NCBI GenBank assembly: GCA_964641665.1
Contig: CAZXKO010000070.1
Location: forward strand, 62,001-126,000
Direction: 5' to 3'
From: Gp1-AA133 sp964641665
Lineage (GTDB): Bacteria > Acidobacteriota > Terriglobia > Terriglobales > Acidobacteriaceae
Length of the DNA: 64,000 bases
Each line of letters begins with the position of its first letter. Position 1 is the stretch's first letter. The position numbers were made by a program, and so were the translations under genes. A model generated the notes under the pieces. The model was not told where the DNA came from and did no database searches. It was given only the letters and a program-made list of their open reading frames with translations. Below are positions 18,415 through 26,852 of the stretch, in pieces.

Positions 18415-18791
18415 AGATTACCCACCCATTTCCAATCGAAGGTACATGTCCCGCAGGACAACGTACGGAAGACAGGTTACTTGTCCCGCGCCCAACCGCG
18501 CCCGGGGCATTAACTTCCGTGGTGCGTCCTGATAGGCTGGAAATACGGTCGCCAGAATTGCTGTTCCGGCAAGCGTTGCGGCCTTGGCGATCCGAGCGCC
18601 GGCCTTCACCGCAGATCAACCCCGCACGGCCCGGAACGCCGCGACAGGACTGGGAAATGGACGATGTCGAACATTGAAGCATGCGCTGGGGGAATGTCAA
18701 CTTGTTTCTTGGCCGCGTGAATCCTCACGCCCGGGTGGAATATCCACAGCCCCCGATCGCGCCCGGCAGACGACTGTGGGAAACTGGGTCC
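18415..18791. other. Gene-poor interval of 377 bases
   Basis: No convincing gene was found. A 63-codon minus-strand frame at 18418-18609 begins with a basic and hydrophobic stretch (KAGARIAKAATLAGTAILAT) and could be a tiny secreted protein, but it has no recognised relatives and no clear ribosome site. The interval separates divergent genes and should hold their promoters. Confidence 0.4.
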
Positions 18792-18989
18792 ATGAAACCG
18801 CGCATTCTCCGAGTCACGAAATGGCTGACGACGACCCCAGCGATCGCGGTCTGCACCCAGTGTCAGCGCGAATTCAAAGTTCCGCTCACCGCGCTCGCCC
18901 GTACCAAGGAAGCCCAGGATTACCTGCAGCAGGCATTCGACCGACACGTGTGCGAAGCGCAAGATGCCCGCGAAAGTTCTGTTTCGTGA
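18792..18989 (+). CDS. Small CxxC protein
   Basis: A 65-residue protein with AVCTQCQREFKVPLTALART followed by a helical segment and FDRHVC, so two Cys in a CxxC pair and a further Cys near the C-terminus could bind zinc or iron. Short proteins of this pattern are recurrent in acidobacterial genomes, with no known function. The ATG at 18792 matches the start of the conserved part (MKPRILRVTKWLT); longer frames upstream lack character. Confidence 0.6.
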   Translation: MKPRILRVTKWLTTTPAIAVCTQCQREFKVPLTALARTKEAQDYLQQAFDRHVCEAQDARESSVS

Positions 18990-19040
18990 TTACGTCCACG
19001 AGTCGCGATCCTGTCACAATCCTGCTGTGATCGTGACGAC

Positions 19041-19583
19041 GTGTTTCTGAGCGCCTCCAATCCAGCCAGCAACCCGAACGCCTACCCCGCCATCGTGAAG
19101 GCGCACCTGCACGGAAATACTGTGTCGGTCACTCCGGTCCTGAGCGGCACCGCCGCCGTGACCGATATCCCGACCCACACCCCGTTCGCTCTGAACCTGC
19201 AGGACCCGGATTCGATGATCTTCAACCCGCTCGGGGATTTGGTTCTGGACAGCCAGGCGGATGCCGAATTGATCATCGTGCATCGCCCCGGTCATCGCGA
19301 CCAGACCGCCTACCATCTCGCGCTCACCGAGAACGGAGCACCGGTCCAGATCGACGACACGATTTTCGCCACGGCGAGCCACGGAACCATCCTGGTATCC
19401 GACCGCGACGGGGAAACGGTGTACGCGATCACGCGCAACATTTTCTCGCCCGGCGCTGCCTACAGCGCAACGCCCAGTTCGGTAGCGGCCCTCGAGGCCG
19501 ATACCGGTGTTCTCACCGACGTTGTAACTGGAATGGTAAGTCCGCACGGGATGGCGTTCGTACCTGCGCACGATGAAGAGTAG
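19041..19583 (+). CDS. Hypothetical protein, probably 5'-truncated beta-propeller
   Basis: The 180 residues read as beta-strand repeats (DSMIFNPLGDLVLDSQADAE, THLALTENGAP-like, HGTILVSDRDGETVYAITRN, HGMAFVPAHDEE), as in six-bladed or NHL-type propellers. There is no signal peptide and no ATG; a GTG at 19041 is the first usable start. The frame is open upstream to a TGA near 18986 without family character. It is probably the C-terminal remnant of a longer secreted propeller protein; no partner fragment was seen upstream. Confidence 0.45.
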   Translation: MFLSASNPASNPNAYPAIVKAHLHGNTVSVTPVLSGTAAVTDIPTHTPFALNLQDPDSMIFNPLGDLVLDSQADAELIIVHRPGHRDQTAYHLALTENGAPVQIDDTIFATASHGTILVSDRDGETVYAITRNIFSPGAAYSATPSSVAALEADTGVLTDVVTGMVSPHGMAFVPAHDEE

Positions 19584-19808
19584 TTCACGGTCGTCTTCTT
19601 TTCTAACATCGAAGAGTCTCGGGCCACGTTGCTCGTAGAAGATTTTGGCCCGAGACATCTTCGGCCCAGGACAGGTGACGCACGATCCTGATGCCCGACC
19701 ATTTGGGGTGACATTTTCATAATCAATCGCAACCCCGGTCGTGCCTTGCACCGCGGAACCCCTCCAGCGTACAGTAGGGCGCATCTTGTGATCGGTGAGC
19801 AAGGATCG

Positions 19809-21152
19809 ATGCCAGCGGCCAGAACTGACTCCAGGGCTCAACTCCTTTTCTCCTTCCTGCTCCTTTGTTCAACCGTTTTCGCGACTGTCCTCTCAGGTCA
19901 AGCTCGGCAGAACCCATCAATCCAGAGCAATGCCGCAAACCCCGCAGCGTGGTCGGGCATTCTTGTTTCCAGTGCCTGCAACGCGGACGAGGCCTTTAAC
20001 GAGTCTCCTGAGTGCACCAGGAGCGTGCCGGGGGCGAAGTTGGCGCTGTACGACGACACAAATCGCATCATGTATGGCCTGGAGCCGCAGGACCGGGTGA
20101 CCGCGCACCTGGGCGAGGGTGTAACCGTCAGGGGGACTCTCGATAACGATACGATTCAGTTGGCTTCGATCGAGTTGATGTCGATCGGTCTCGCAGTCGG
20201 CGAGAAGGCACCCGCGCTTTCGGCGCGCGATCAGTTTGGGCAGCTCCAAACGCTCGATACCTTGAGAGGCGCCAACGGCACCGTGCTTCTCTTTTTCCGG
20301 TCCGCGGACTGGTGACCGTTCTGCAAAGGGCAGCTGGTCCAGCTGCAGAGCGCGCTCCCGCGATTCGAAAGGCAAGGCGTCAAGCTGGCGGCCATCAGCT
20401 ATGACTCGGAAGAAATCCTGAAATCTTTCGCCGACCGGCGCAAGATCGAATACCCGTTGCTCGGAGATCCCGAGTCGAAGATCCTTAAGGAGTACGGCGT
20501 CTTCAACGCGGAAGGGACCGGCATGCAGAAGGGCTTTGCCCGCCCTGGATACTTTTTCATCGACGCCAAGGGCATCATTCGCGAAAAATTCTTCGAAGCG
20601 AAATACCGGGAGCGGCTCACCGGCAATAACATTGTCGCTAAGCTCTTTCCGGAATTAGGCGAGGAGGTCACCGAAACTGTCGAGGCCCCGCATCTCCAGC
20701 TGGCGCTCGAGCAGTCCGATCACACGGGTGTCCCTGGGACGCGCGTCACCCTGGCCGCCGAAGTGCGCCTACCGCCCGACGTGCATGTGTATGCTCCTGG
20801 GGCGCAAGGGTACAAGGCCATCAAGCTCGTGCTCGATGCAATGCCGGAAATGGACCTGAAGCCCGTGATCTATCCGCAGTCGAAGACGCTCTTCTTGCCC
20901 GCGATCAACGAGCGGGTACCGGTTTTCGAAGGTACCTTCCGCATCCGCCAGGATGTAAAAGTCAGCTCGGGAATGGATTTCGCCGGTTCGCTTGGGAAAG
21001 ACGGAAAAACCTTCACCATCGCGGGCAAGCTCGAGTACCAGGCGTGCGACCAGACAAAGTGCTATATGCCCACGTCAGTCCCGGTGAAATGGCAACTGCA
21101 AGTGTTTCCCCTGGACCGAACGCGTGCACCCGTAGAGATTCGGCACAAGTAG
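19809..21152 (+). CDS. Probable selenoprotein: secreted redoxin (UxxC) fused to DsbD-N-like domain
   Basis: One frame of 447 residues is interrupted only by TGA at 20313-20315 (codon 169). The context is FFRSADW-TGA-PFCKGQLVQLQ, where homologous AhpC/TSA-like redoxins have Cys in WCPxCK. Selenocysteine there gives the active site U169-P-F-C172. The same frame continues uninterrupted through KLAAISYDSEEILKSFADRR and YPLLGDPESK. A hairpin with a GGUC-type apex begins 15 bases after the TGA. Residues 1-34 are a signal peptide; residues about 45-140 form a small beta domain (WSGILVSSACNADEAF). The C-terminal part (about 300-440) resembles the N-terminal domain of DsbD, with a C413-x4-C418 pair (QACDQTKCYMP). 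AAGGA precedes the ATG. The role is probably periplasmic thiol or peroxide redox chemistry. No sel genes lie in the window. Confidence 0.85.
20330..20346 (+). promoter_or_regulatory. SECIS-like hairpin
   Basis: The 7-bp stem GCAGCTG (20330-20336) pairs with CAGCTGC (20340-20346) around the loop GTC, giving a GGTCC apex. The stem starts 15 bases after the in-frame TGA. The E. coli fdhF SECIS has a GGUC apex at about this distance from its UGA. The hairpin lies within the coding frame, as bacterial SECIS elements do. No bulged U equivalent was confirmed. Confidence 0.65.
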
Positions 21153-21396
21153 GCGGAGATTAGCAAATCGACCGCCCCACCACATGCGGGTCGGTTCCAG
21201 CGGAGCCGCGTCTAGATGGGGCGTTCCGGGCCAAAATCGCTGCTCTCCAGACTTTTACCGACTGAGAGTAAAATCTACGGAACGCATTCACCTCCGACTC
21301 GCCGCCCAGTTGATCGACCACGAAGTCAACAACAAGCGGCGACTCGATTCTTCACCAAGCCGCCTTAGGGCATAGCCTATTCCCAGGAGTCATCCG

Positions 21397-23835
21397 ATGA
21401 GCACCCTCATTTCAAACGCCCCAGACGAAATCCTTTCTCTCAGTCCGTACGGTGAAACCCGATCGACCATTGGTGAAAAACCGCTCAGCCCTGAAGAGTT
21501 GCGTAGAACGGACACCTATTGGCGAGCGTGCAATTACCTCAGCCTGGGCATGATCTATCTGCTCGAGAACCCGTTGTTGGCGGAACCGCTGCTTCCGGAG
21601 CACATCAAGAGTCGGTTGCTGGGACACTGGGGATCAAGCCCGGGGCTGTCGTTCATCTATGTTCATCTGAATCGGCTCATCAAGAAATACGATCTTGACA
21701 TGATCTTCCTGGCCGGTCCCGGGCATGGTGCGCCGGGTGTTCTCGGTCCTGCTTACCTAGAAGGAACCTACTCTGAGGTGTATCCGGAAAAGAGCCGTGA
21801 TGTGGAGGGGCTGCGACAGTTCTTCCGCGAGTTCTCTTTTCCAGGAGGCATCGGGAGTCACTGCACGCCTGAGACTCCGGGGTCGATCCACGAAGGCGGA
21901 GAGCTCGGCTACGTGCTATCTCATGCTTGTGGCGCGGCGTTCGACAATCCGGAACTGATCGTGGCGGCGGTGGTGGGCGATGGAGAATCCGAGACCGGTC
22001 CGCTGGCCACTTCGTGGCATATCAACAAGTTTCTCAACCCTGCGCGCGACGGAGCGGTTCTTCCCATCCTCCATCTGAACGGCTACAAGATCAATAATCC
22101 GACCTTGCTGGCGCGAATCTCGCATGAGGAACTCGAGAACCTCCTTCGCGGGTACGGATGGACGCCCTATTTTGTAGAAGGCTCCGAACCCAACAGCATG
22201 CACCAAGCCATGGCAGCGACCGTGGACCATTGCGTTCTGAACATCAGGGAGCACCAAGAGGCCGCCCGCGCGCAGGGTACGAACGACCGGCCGCGCTGGC
22301 CCATGATTGTGTTGCGTTCACCGAAGGGCTGGACCGCGCCTCGCGAAGTCGAGGGCCACTGGCTGGAGGGCTTCTGGCGAGCTCACCAGGTGCCGCTGCC
22401 CGATGTGAAGAAAGATCCTGAGCAACTTCGAGTTCTGGAAGCGTGGATGCGCTCGCTAAAGCCAGAGGAACTTTTCGATGGCAGCGGCCAGTTTGCTGCT
22501 CCTTTCAGAGACTTGGCCCCCGAGGGAAACCGGCGGATGAGCGCGAACCCTCATGCGAATGGGGGACGAGTCAAGAAAGCCCTGCGGCTGCCGGATTTCC
22601 GCGAGTATCGGTTCAAGCTCGAGAAGCCAAGCCTGGCCCAGGCGGAGAACACGCGTCCGTTGGGCGCGCTGCTGCGAGAGGTGATGAAGCTGAACATGAG
22701 CAACTTTCGCGTCTTCGGGCCGGATGAGAACACTTCGAACAAGCTCGACGCCATCTACGCCGTTAGCAAGAAGTTCTGGATTGAGCAGTTCTTTCCCGAA
22801 GACCTGGACGGGGGCGAGTTAGCCACCGACGGCCGGGTCATGGAGATGCTGAGCGAACACACCATGGAGGGAATGCTGGAGGGCTACCTGCTCACCGGGA
22901 GACACGGTTTTTTGTCATCCTATGAATCGTTTGTGCACGTGATCGACTCAATGTTCAACCAGCACGCGAAGTGGCTCGAGATCTGCAACCACCTATCCTG
23001 GCGCGCTGCCATCGCTTCCTTGAATCTCCTGATCACCTCAACGGTGTGGCGACAGGATCATAATGGTTTCACGCATCAGGATCCGGGTTTTCTCGATGTA
23101 GTGGCCAACAAGAGTGCGAGCGTTACTCGCATTTACCTCCCGCCGGATGTGAACTGCCTATTGTCGGTCACGGATCATTGTCTTCGCAGCCAGAACTACG
23201 TGAACGTGATCGTTTGCGACAAACAAATGCATCTGCAGTACATGAACATGGACGATGCCATCACGCATTGCACCAAGGGCATCGGCATCTGGGACTGGGC
23301 CAGTAACGACGAAGCCGGTGAACCCGATGTGGTCATGGCTTCGGCGGGCGACGTTCCTACCCAGGAAGCGCTGGCAGCAACTGCGCTCCTTCGGAAAGAA
23401 TTTTCCGACATCAAGATCAGGTTCATCAATGTAGTCGATCTGTTTAAGCTCCAGCCGAGCACCGAGCATCCCCATGGATTGTCCGATCGGGACTTCGACT
23501 CGCTGTTCACGGTTGACAAGCCGGTGATCTTCAATTTTCACGGGTACCCTTACTTGATCCATCGCCTGGCTTATCGTCGAAAGAATCACGACAACATTCA
23601 TGTGCGCGGCTACAAGGAGAAGGGCAACATCAACACCCCGTTGGAGCTGGCCATCAACAACAACATCGATCGCTTCAGCCTGGCCATGGATGTGATTGAC
23701 CGGGTGCCAAGACTGCAAAGAATCGGGGGGCATGCCAAGGAACGGTTCCTGAACCAGCAGATCGAGTGCCGAAATTATGCCCATCAGTATGGCGTCGACC
23801 AGCCCGAAGCAGCTGGCTGGAAATGGCCATACTAA
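21397..23835 (+). CDS. xfp: Xylulose-5-phosphate/fructose-6-phosphate phosphoketolase
   Basis: A thiamine-diphosphate enzyme of 812 residues, the normal family length. It splits Xu5P or F6P with phosphate to acetyl phosphate plus G3P or E4P. Family segments are clear: YWRACNYLSLGMIYL, LLGHWGSSPGLSFIYVHLNR, AGPGHGAPG, GSHCTPETPGSIHEGGELGY, the TPP-binding GDGESETGPLATSWHINKF, and VWRQDHNGFTHQDPGFLDV. AGGAG precedes the ATG by 7 bases. The acetate kinase gene ends 18 bases away on the other strand, so the two enzymes together would turn sugar phosphates into acetate with ATP. They converge rather than form an operon. Confidence 0.96.
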   Translation: MSTLISNAPDEILSLSPYGETRSTIGEKPLSPEELRRTDTYWRACNYLSLGMIYLLENPLLAEPLLPEHIKSRLLGHWGSSPGLSFIYVHLNRLIKKYDLDMIFLAGPGHGAPGVLGPAYLEGTYSEVYPEKSRDVEGLRQFFREFSFPGGIGSHCTPETPGSIHEGGELGYVLSHACGAAFDNPELIVAAVVGDGESETGPLATSWHINKFLNPARDGAVLPILHLNGYKINNPTLLARISHEELENLLRGYGWTPYFVEGSEPNSMHQAMAATVDHCVLNIREHQEAARAQGTNDRPRWPMIVLRSPKGWTAPREVEGHWLEGFWRAHQVPLPDVKKDPEQLRVLEAWMRSLKPEELFDGSGQFAAPFRDLAPEGNRRMSANPHANGGRVKKALRLPDFREYRFKLEKPSLAQAENTRPLGALLREVMKLNMSNFRVFGPDENTSNKLDAIYAVSKKFWIEQFFPEDLDGGELATDGRVMEMLSEHTMEGMLEGYLLTGRHGFLSSYESFVHVIDSMFNQHAKWLEICNHLSWRAAIASLNLLITSTVWRQDHNGFTHQDPGFLDVVANKSASVTRIYLPPDVNCLLSVTDHCLRSQNYVNVIVCDKQMHLQYMNMDDAITHCTKGIGIWDWASNDEAGEPDVVMASAGDVPTQEALAATALLRKEFSDIKIRFINVVDLFKLQPSTEHPHGLSDRDFDSLFTVDKPVIFNFHGYPYLIHRLAYRRKNHDNIHVRGYKEKGNINTPLELAINNNIDRFSLAMDVIDRVPRLQRIGGHAKERFLNQQIECRNYAHQYGVDQPEAAGWKWPY

Positions 23836-23853
23836 TGCTGCAGATAACGGGGC

Positions 23854-25104
23854 TCAGGACGGATGGGGTTCACCCAGGATGACACGCACGGTATCGCGCG
23901 CAATCAACAGTTCCTCATCGGTCGGGATCGCATAGGCGAGCAGCGAGGATCCCTCAGCGGAAAACTTGCCTTCGCGGGCGACGGTTTCCTGATTGCGCGA
24001 CGGGTCGAGCATGAGCCCCGCCCATTCCATGCCTCCGCAGATCTGCGCGCGGATCTCCGGTGAATTCTCTCCGATGCCGCCCGTGAAAACGACAGCCTCG
24101 GCCCCGCCCATGCACGCCAGGAATGCGCCAATATACTTCCGGGCCCGGTAACAGAAGATCTCGATCGCCAGCCGCACCCGTCGGTCTTCGTGCTCTTTCA
24201 ATTCTGCCTGCAATTCGCGCATGTCGTTCGTGAGTCCGGAGATGCCGAGCAACCCCGACTGCGTGTTGAGCAGCGTGTCCACTTCCGAAGCAGACATGCC
24301 CTCCTTGCGCGCGATGACATTGACGATGGCTGGATCCAAGTCGCCGCAGCGAGTCCCCATGACGAGACCTTCCAACGGCGTCATCCCCATGGAGGTGTCC
24401 ACCGGGGAACCTCCGCGAATCGCAGCCGCAGAGCAGCCGTTGCCCAGATGTAGCGTGATGATGTTGGTCTGCTCCCGCGTCAGTCCCCGCAGAGCGCGGT
24501 AGCGGAACGCAACGTAGCGGTGGGAGGTTCCGTGGAACCCATAGCGGCGGATGCGGTGGCGGCGATAAAGATGATACGGAACGGCGTAGAGGTAAGCCTG
24601 CTCCGGAATCGAATGATGGAATGAAGTATCGAAGACCGCGACCTGTGGAATGGTCTTCCCGAAGAGTTCGCGCGCGGCCAGAATGCCTTTAATATTATTC
24701 GGATTGTGAAGCGGGGCAAGGTCGATGCAGTCTTCGATCCCCTGCAATACCCTGTCGTCAATCAGGGCCGATTCCGCGAACAGTTCGCCGCCATGCACAA
24801 CCCGGTGCCCGACGGCGTTCACATCCGCTGTACTCTTGATCTCAGTTACGCCCGAGCGGTCGGACGCGATGAAGCGCACCAAGTAGTCCAGCGCCGCCGA
24901 AATATCGCGCAACGAGGCAGTGAATTTCTGGCTTTGGCTTTCTGCCTGTCGGTTCTTAAACGTGATGATAGCTTCCCCGCCGATTCCTTCAACTTCTCCC
25001 CGGCAGAGACGATCGTCTTTGAATTGCTTGATGCGCTCAAGATCAGTGGAAATCACCTGAAACTTCAAGCTGGAGCTTCCGGAGTTTATGACGAGGACAT
25101 TCAT
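23854..25104 (-). CDS. ackA: Acetate kinase
   Basis: A cytoplasmic ASKHA-fold kinase that interconverts acetyl phosphate + ADP with acetate + ATP. Visible signatures are NVLVINSGSSSLKFQVI at the N-terminus, YGFHGTSHRYV, ITLHLGNGCSAAAI, MTPLEGLVMGTRCGDLDP and VFTGGIGENSPEIR. The length of about 416 residues is slightly above the usual 400, through a short insertion near residues 20-60. The ATG at 25104 is chosen to match the universal MxVLVxNxGSSS start; an in-frame ATG upstream would add 11 unrelated residues. It should use acetyl phosphate made by the neighbouring phosphoketolase. Confidence 0.95.
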   Translation of the reverse strand: MNVLVINSGSSSLKFQVISTDLERIKQFKDDRLCRGEVEGIGGEAIITFKNRQAESQSQKFTASLRDISAALDYLVRFIASDRSGVTEIKSTADVNAVGHRVVHGGELFAESALIDDRVLQGIEDCIDLAPLHNPNNIKGILAARELFGKTIPQVAVFDTSFHHSIPEQAYLYAVPYHLYRRHRIRRYGFHGTSHRYVAFRYRALRGLTREQTNIITLHLGNGCSAAAIRGGSPVDTSMGMTPLEGLVMGTRCGDLDPAIVNVIARKEGMSASEVDTLLNTQSGLLGISGLTNDMRELQAELKEHEDRRVRLAIEIFCYRARKYIGAFLACMGGAEAVVFTGGIGENSPEIRAQICGGMEWAGLMLDPSRNQETVAREGKFSAEGSSLLAYAIPTDEELLIARDTVRVILGEPHPS

Positions 25105-25241
25105 GGTCAACACTCTGCATGGCGTATGACGCTCCAAGATAAACGTTGCTGGCTCGTCCTGGCAAAAGTCGGCTAGGCCGCTGCCTCGTATTGTTGAACC
25201 GGACTCTCCCTCCGCGCTCCGACTCGCAGTAGAATCCCACG

Positions 25242-25520
25242 GTGCGGCCTTTGCTTCTGTTCCTGGGAAGTTTCGCTAGCGGTTTGTTGACGATCTTCGT
25301 TCTGCTGGTTTCGCTCGCCGTGGCGTTCGCTTTTTATACAAAGATTGCCCTCGGTGGGGGCAACTATGGGCGGGTCGGCTGGGATGTTGTTTCCCTTCTT
25401 GTAGCTATGTTCGGGCACCACTGGCAGGTGGTCTTAGTCGGAATTACTCTAGCCGTCTTCGGGCTTGGCTTCGCGTTGGGCTCCCAGATTCTGAACCGGC
25501 GATTGACGGGCGGCCGCTAA
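25242..25520 (+). CDS. Small two-helix membrane protein
   Basis: A 92-residue protein with hydrophobic stretches at residues 3-33 (LLLFLGSFASGLLTIFVLLV) and about 62-84 (WQVVLVGITLAVFGLGFALG). The start is a GTG. No family was recognised. It lies 30 bases before the next small TonB-C gene on the same strand and may share its transcript. Confidence 0.5.
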   Translation: MRPLLLFLGSFASGLLTIFVLLVSLAVAFAFYTKIALGGGNYGRVGWDVVSLLVAMFGHHWQVVLVGITLAVFGLGFALGSQILNRRLTGGR

Positions 25521-25550
25521 CTCGCGATCTCGGGGATAAGGAGCGGATCG

Positions 25551-25979
25551 GTGAAACTTGCATGGCGCCTTTTTAGAATCGCATATCGAGCGATGGGCCT
25601 CTGGGCCCCGCTGCTGGTAGCCCCGTTCGTATGTGCGCAGGACCGTCCTTCTTCAGCGCCTCCCGACTCGCCACCGTTCAAAGTGTGCTCGAACAAGAAT
25701 CCCCAACCGTGCGCCACCGTGCCGCATCCCACCTACATGCCTGACCCGGAGTACTCCAAGGAGGCGCGTAAGAGGAAAAAGCAGGGCACCGTCCTCATGG
25801 AGACCGTCGTGGGCCTCGACGGCCTCCCGCACGACATTCATGTGCTGCACTCGATTGGATACGGGCTCGATCAGCAGGCCATCAAGGCGCTGAGTCAATG
25901 GAAGTTCGAGCCCGGCACCAAAGACGGCCAACGGGTGCCGGTGTTACTCCAGATAGAAATGGATTTCCGGCTTTACTAG
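25551..25979 (+). CDS. Secreted TonB C-terminal domain protein
   Basis: A 142-residue protein with a signal peptide (to FVCAQ) and a TonB C-terminal domain (PDPEYSKEARKRKKQGTVLM to KFEPGTKDGQRVPVLLQIEM). It has no membrane anchor other than the signal and no proline-rich linker, so it is unlikely to be a full energy transducer. Stand-alone TonB-C proteins of this size are common in Acidobacteriota. The GTG start at 25551 has AAGGAG 7 bases before it. Confidence 0.8.
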   Translation: MKLAWRLFRIAYRAMGLWAPLLVAPFVCAQDRPSSAPPDSPPFKVCSNKNPQPCATVPHPTYMPDPEYSKEARKRKKQGTVLMETVVGLDGLPHDIHVLHSIGYGLDQQAIKALSQWKFEPGTKDGQRVPVLLQIEMDFRLY

Positions 25980-26091
25980 CAGGGGGCGGGCGCCCAGGTA
26001 AGGTGGGGGCTCGAAGCCCTTAGTGCCAAAGCGCGTTGCTTTCGGAAAATTGCCCCGAAAACAGGATTCATTGCTGGATCGACCATTATTA

Positions 26092-26118
26092 TGACTATAG
26101 CGTAAAAACGCTGACTAT
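26092..26118. promoter_or_regulatory. Candidate toxin-antitoxin operator
   Basis: The inverted repeat AGCGT-AAAA-ACGCT (26099-26112) is flanked on each side by TGACTAT (26092-26098 and 26112-26118). It ends 12 bases before the antitoxin start, over the likely promoter. Antitoxins usually bind such dyads in front of their own operons. Confidence 0.4.
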
Positions 26119-26130
26119 CTGGAGGCACCG

Positions 26131-26373
26131 GTGGAAGAAATTGCGATCTCGAAGTTCAAAGCCAAGTGTCTGGCCCTGCTCGAACAGGTTCGCTCGACCA
26201 AGCAACCGATCCGCGTTACCCGGTTTGGCAGACCGATCGCGGAGGTCGTTCCACCTTCCTCCGTGCAAGGGCGCGCTTCCTGGATCGGCTCGATGAAGGA
26301 CTCCATCCGCATCGTCGGCGATATCGTGTCCCCCGCGAACGAGGAAAGCGAGTGGGAGGTTTTGCGCGATTGA
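26131..26373 (+). CDS. Phd/YefM-type antitoxin
   Basis: An 80-residue antitoxin. The N-terminal part (EIAISKFKAKCLALLEQVRS and IRVTRFGRPIAEVVPP) is the Phd/YefM DNA-binding fold, and the acidic tail (SPANEESEWEVLRD) is the usual toxin-neutralising part. It starts with GTG after CTGGAGG. Its stop codon overlaps the toxin start (ATTGA). It should bind and block the PIN toxin encoded next and repress the pair. Confidence 0.85.
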   Translation: MEEIAISKFKAKCLALLEQVRSTKQPIRVTRFGRPIAEVVPPSSVQGRASWIGSMKDSIRIVGDIVSPANEESEWEVLRD

Positions 26374-26756
26374 AGCTCCTGCTCGATACGCACATCTGGC
26401 TGTGGATTCTGCATGATCCCAAGCGCCTCGGACGGCGGGCCCTCCAGGAACTGAAGAATGAGGCGAACGAGCTTTGGCTGTCCCCGATCAACACCTGGGA
26501 GGCGCTCACGCTAAACGTCAAAGGAAGGATTCGTCTGAGCGGAGACCTGTCGGAATGGCTGGCACGAGCAACCGCCGGGACCCGTGAGGCCCCGCTCACG
26601 CACGAAATTGCTCTGCTCGCCCGCCAACTCGCGCTGCATCAGGATCCCGCCGATCGCATCCTGGCAGCCACCGCCCAGGTCCTGGACTTGACTTTGGTCA
26701 CCGCCGACGAACGACTGCTGGGACTTGGAAATATTCGGACTCTCGCCAACCGGTGA
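26370..26756 (+). CDS. PIN-domain toxin (VapC-type ribonuclease)
   Basis: A 128-residue PIN-domain protein. Its four acidic residues are visible in LLLDTHIWLWILHD (Asp near residue 6), SPINTWEALTL (Glu), DPADRILAAT (Asp) and LVTADERLL (Asp). VapC-type toxins cleave RNA, often tRNA. The start is a TTG at 26370 that overlaps the antitoxin stop, which is why a longer frame beginning at 26166 is not used. The pair is a type II toxin-antitoxin module. Confidence 0.87.
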   Translation: MKLLLDTHIWLWILHDPKRLGRRALQELKNEANELWLSPINTWEALTLNVKGRIRLSGDLSEWLARATAGTREAPLTHEIALLARQLALHQDPADRILAATAQVLDLTLVTADERLLGLGNIRTLANR

Positions 26757-26799
26757 CGATCGAGTCCAATTCATATATTCCTCGAGGCTAGGTTGCTAT

Positions 26800-26848
26800 C
26801 AGCTCGCAGCCCGAAGCTCGCAGCCCGTAGCTCAAAGCTCGAAGCTCA
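26800..26848. repeat. Period-7 degenerate tandem repeat, seven units
   Basis: Seven consecutive 7-base units fit NAGCYCR: for example CAGCTCG (26800), AAGCTCG (26814) and AAGCTCA (26842). There are no phase slips over 49 bases. It sits between the convergent ends of the PIN toxin gene and the EamA gene. Confidence 0.75.
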
Positions 26849-26852
26849 AATC

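Noticed and set aside
20313..20315. Reading the TGA as a true stop, giving two separate genes
   Set aside because: The frame on both sides is the same, the flanking residues form a single redoxin domain, and the TGA replaces the active-site Cys. A second start is not available until well inside the domain.
21184..21375. 63-codon frame upstream of the phosphoketolase gene
   Set aside because: No domain, no ribosome site, and the translation has random composition; it lies in what should be the promoter region.
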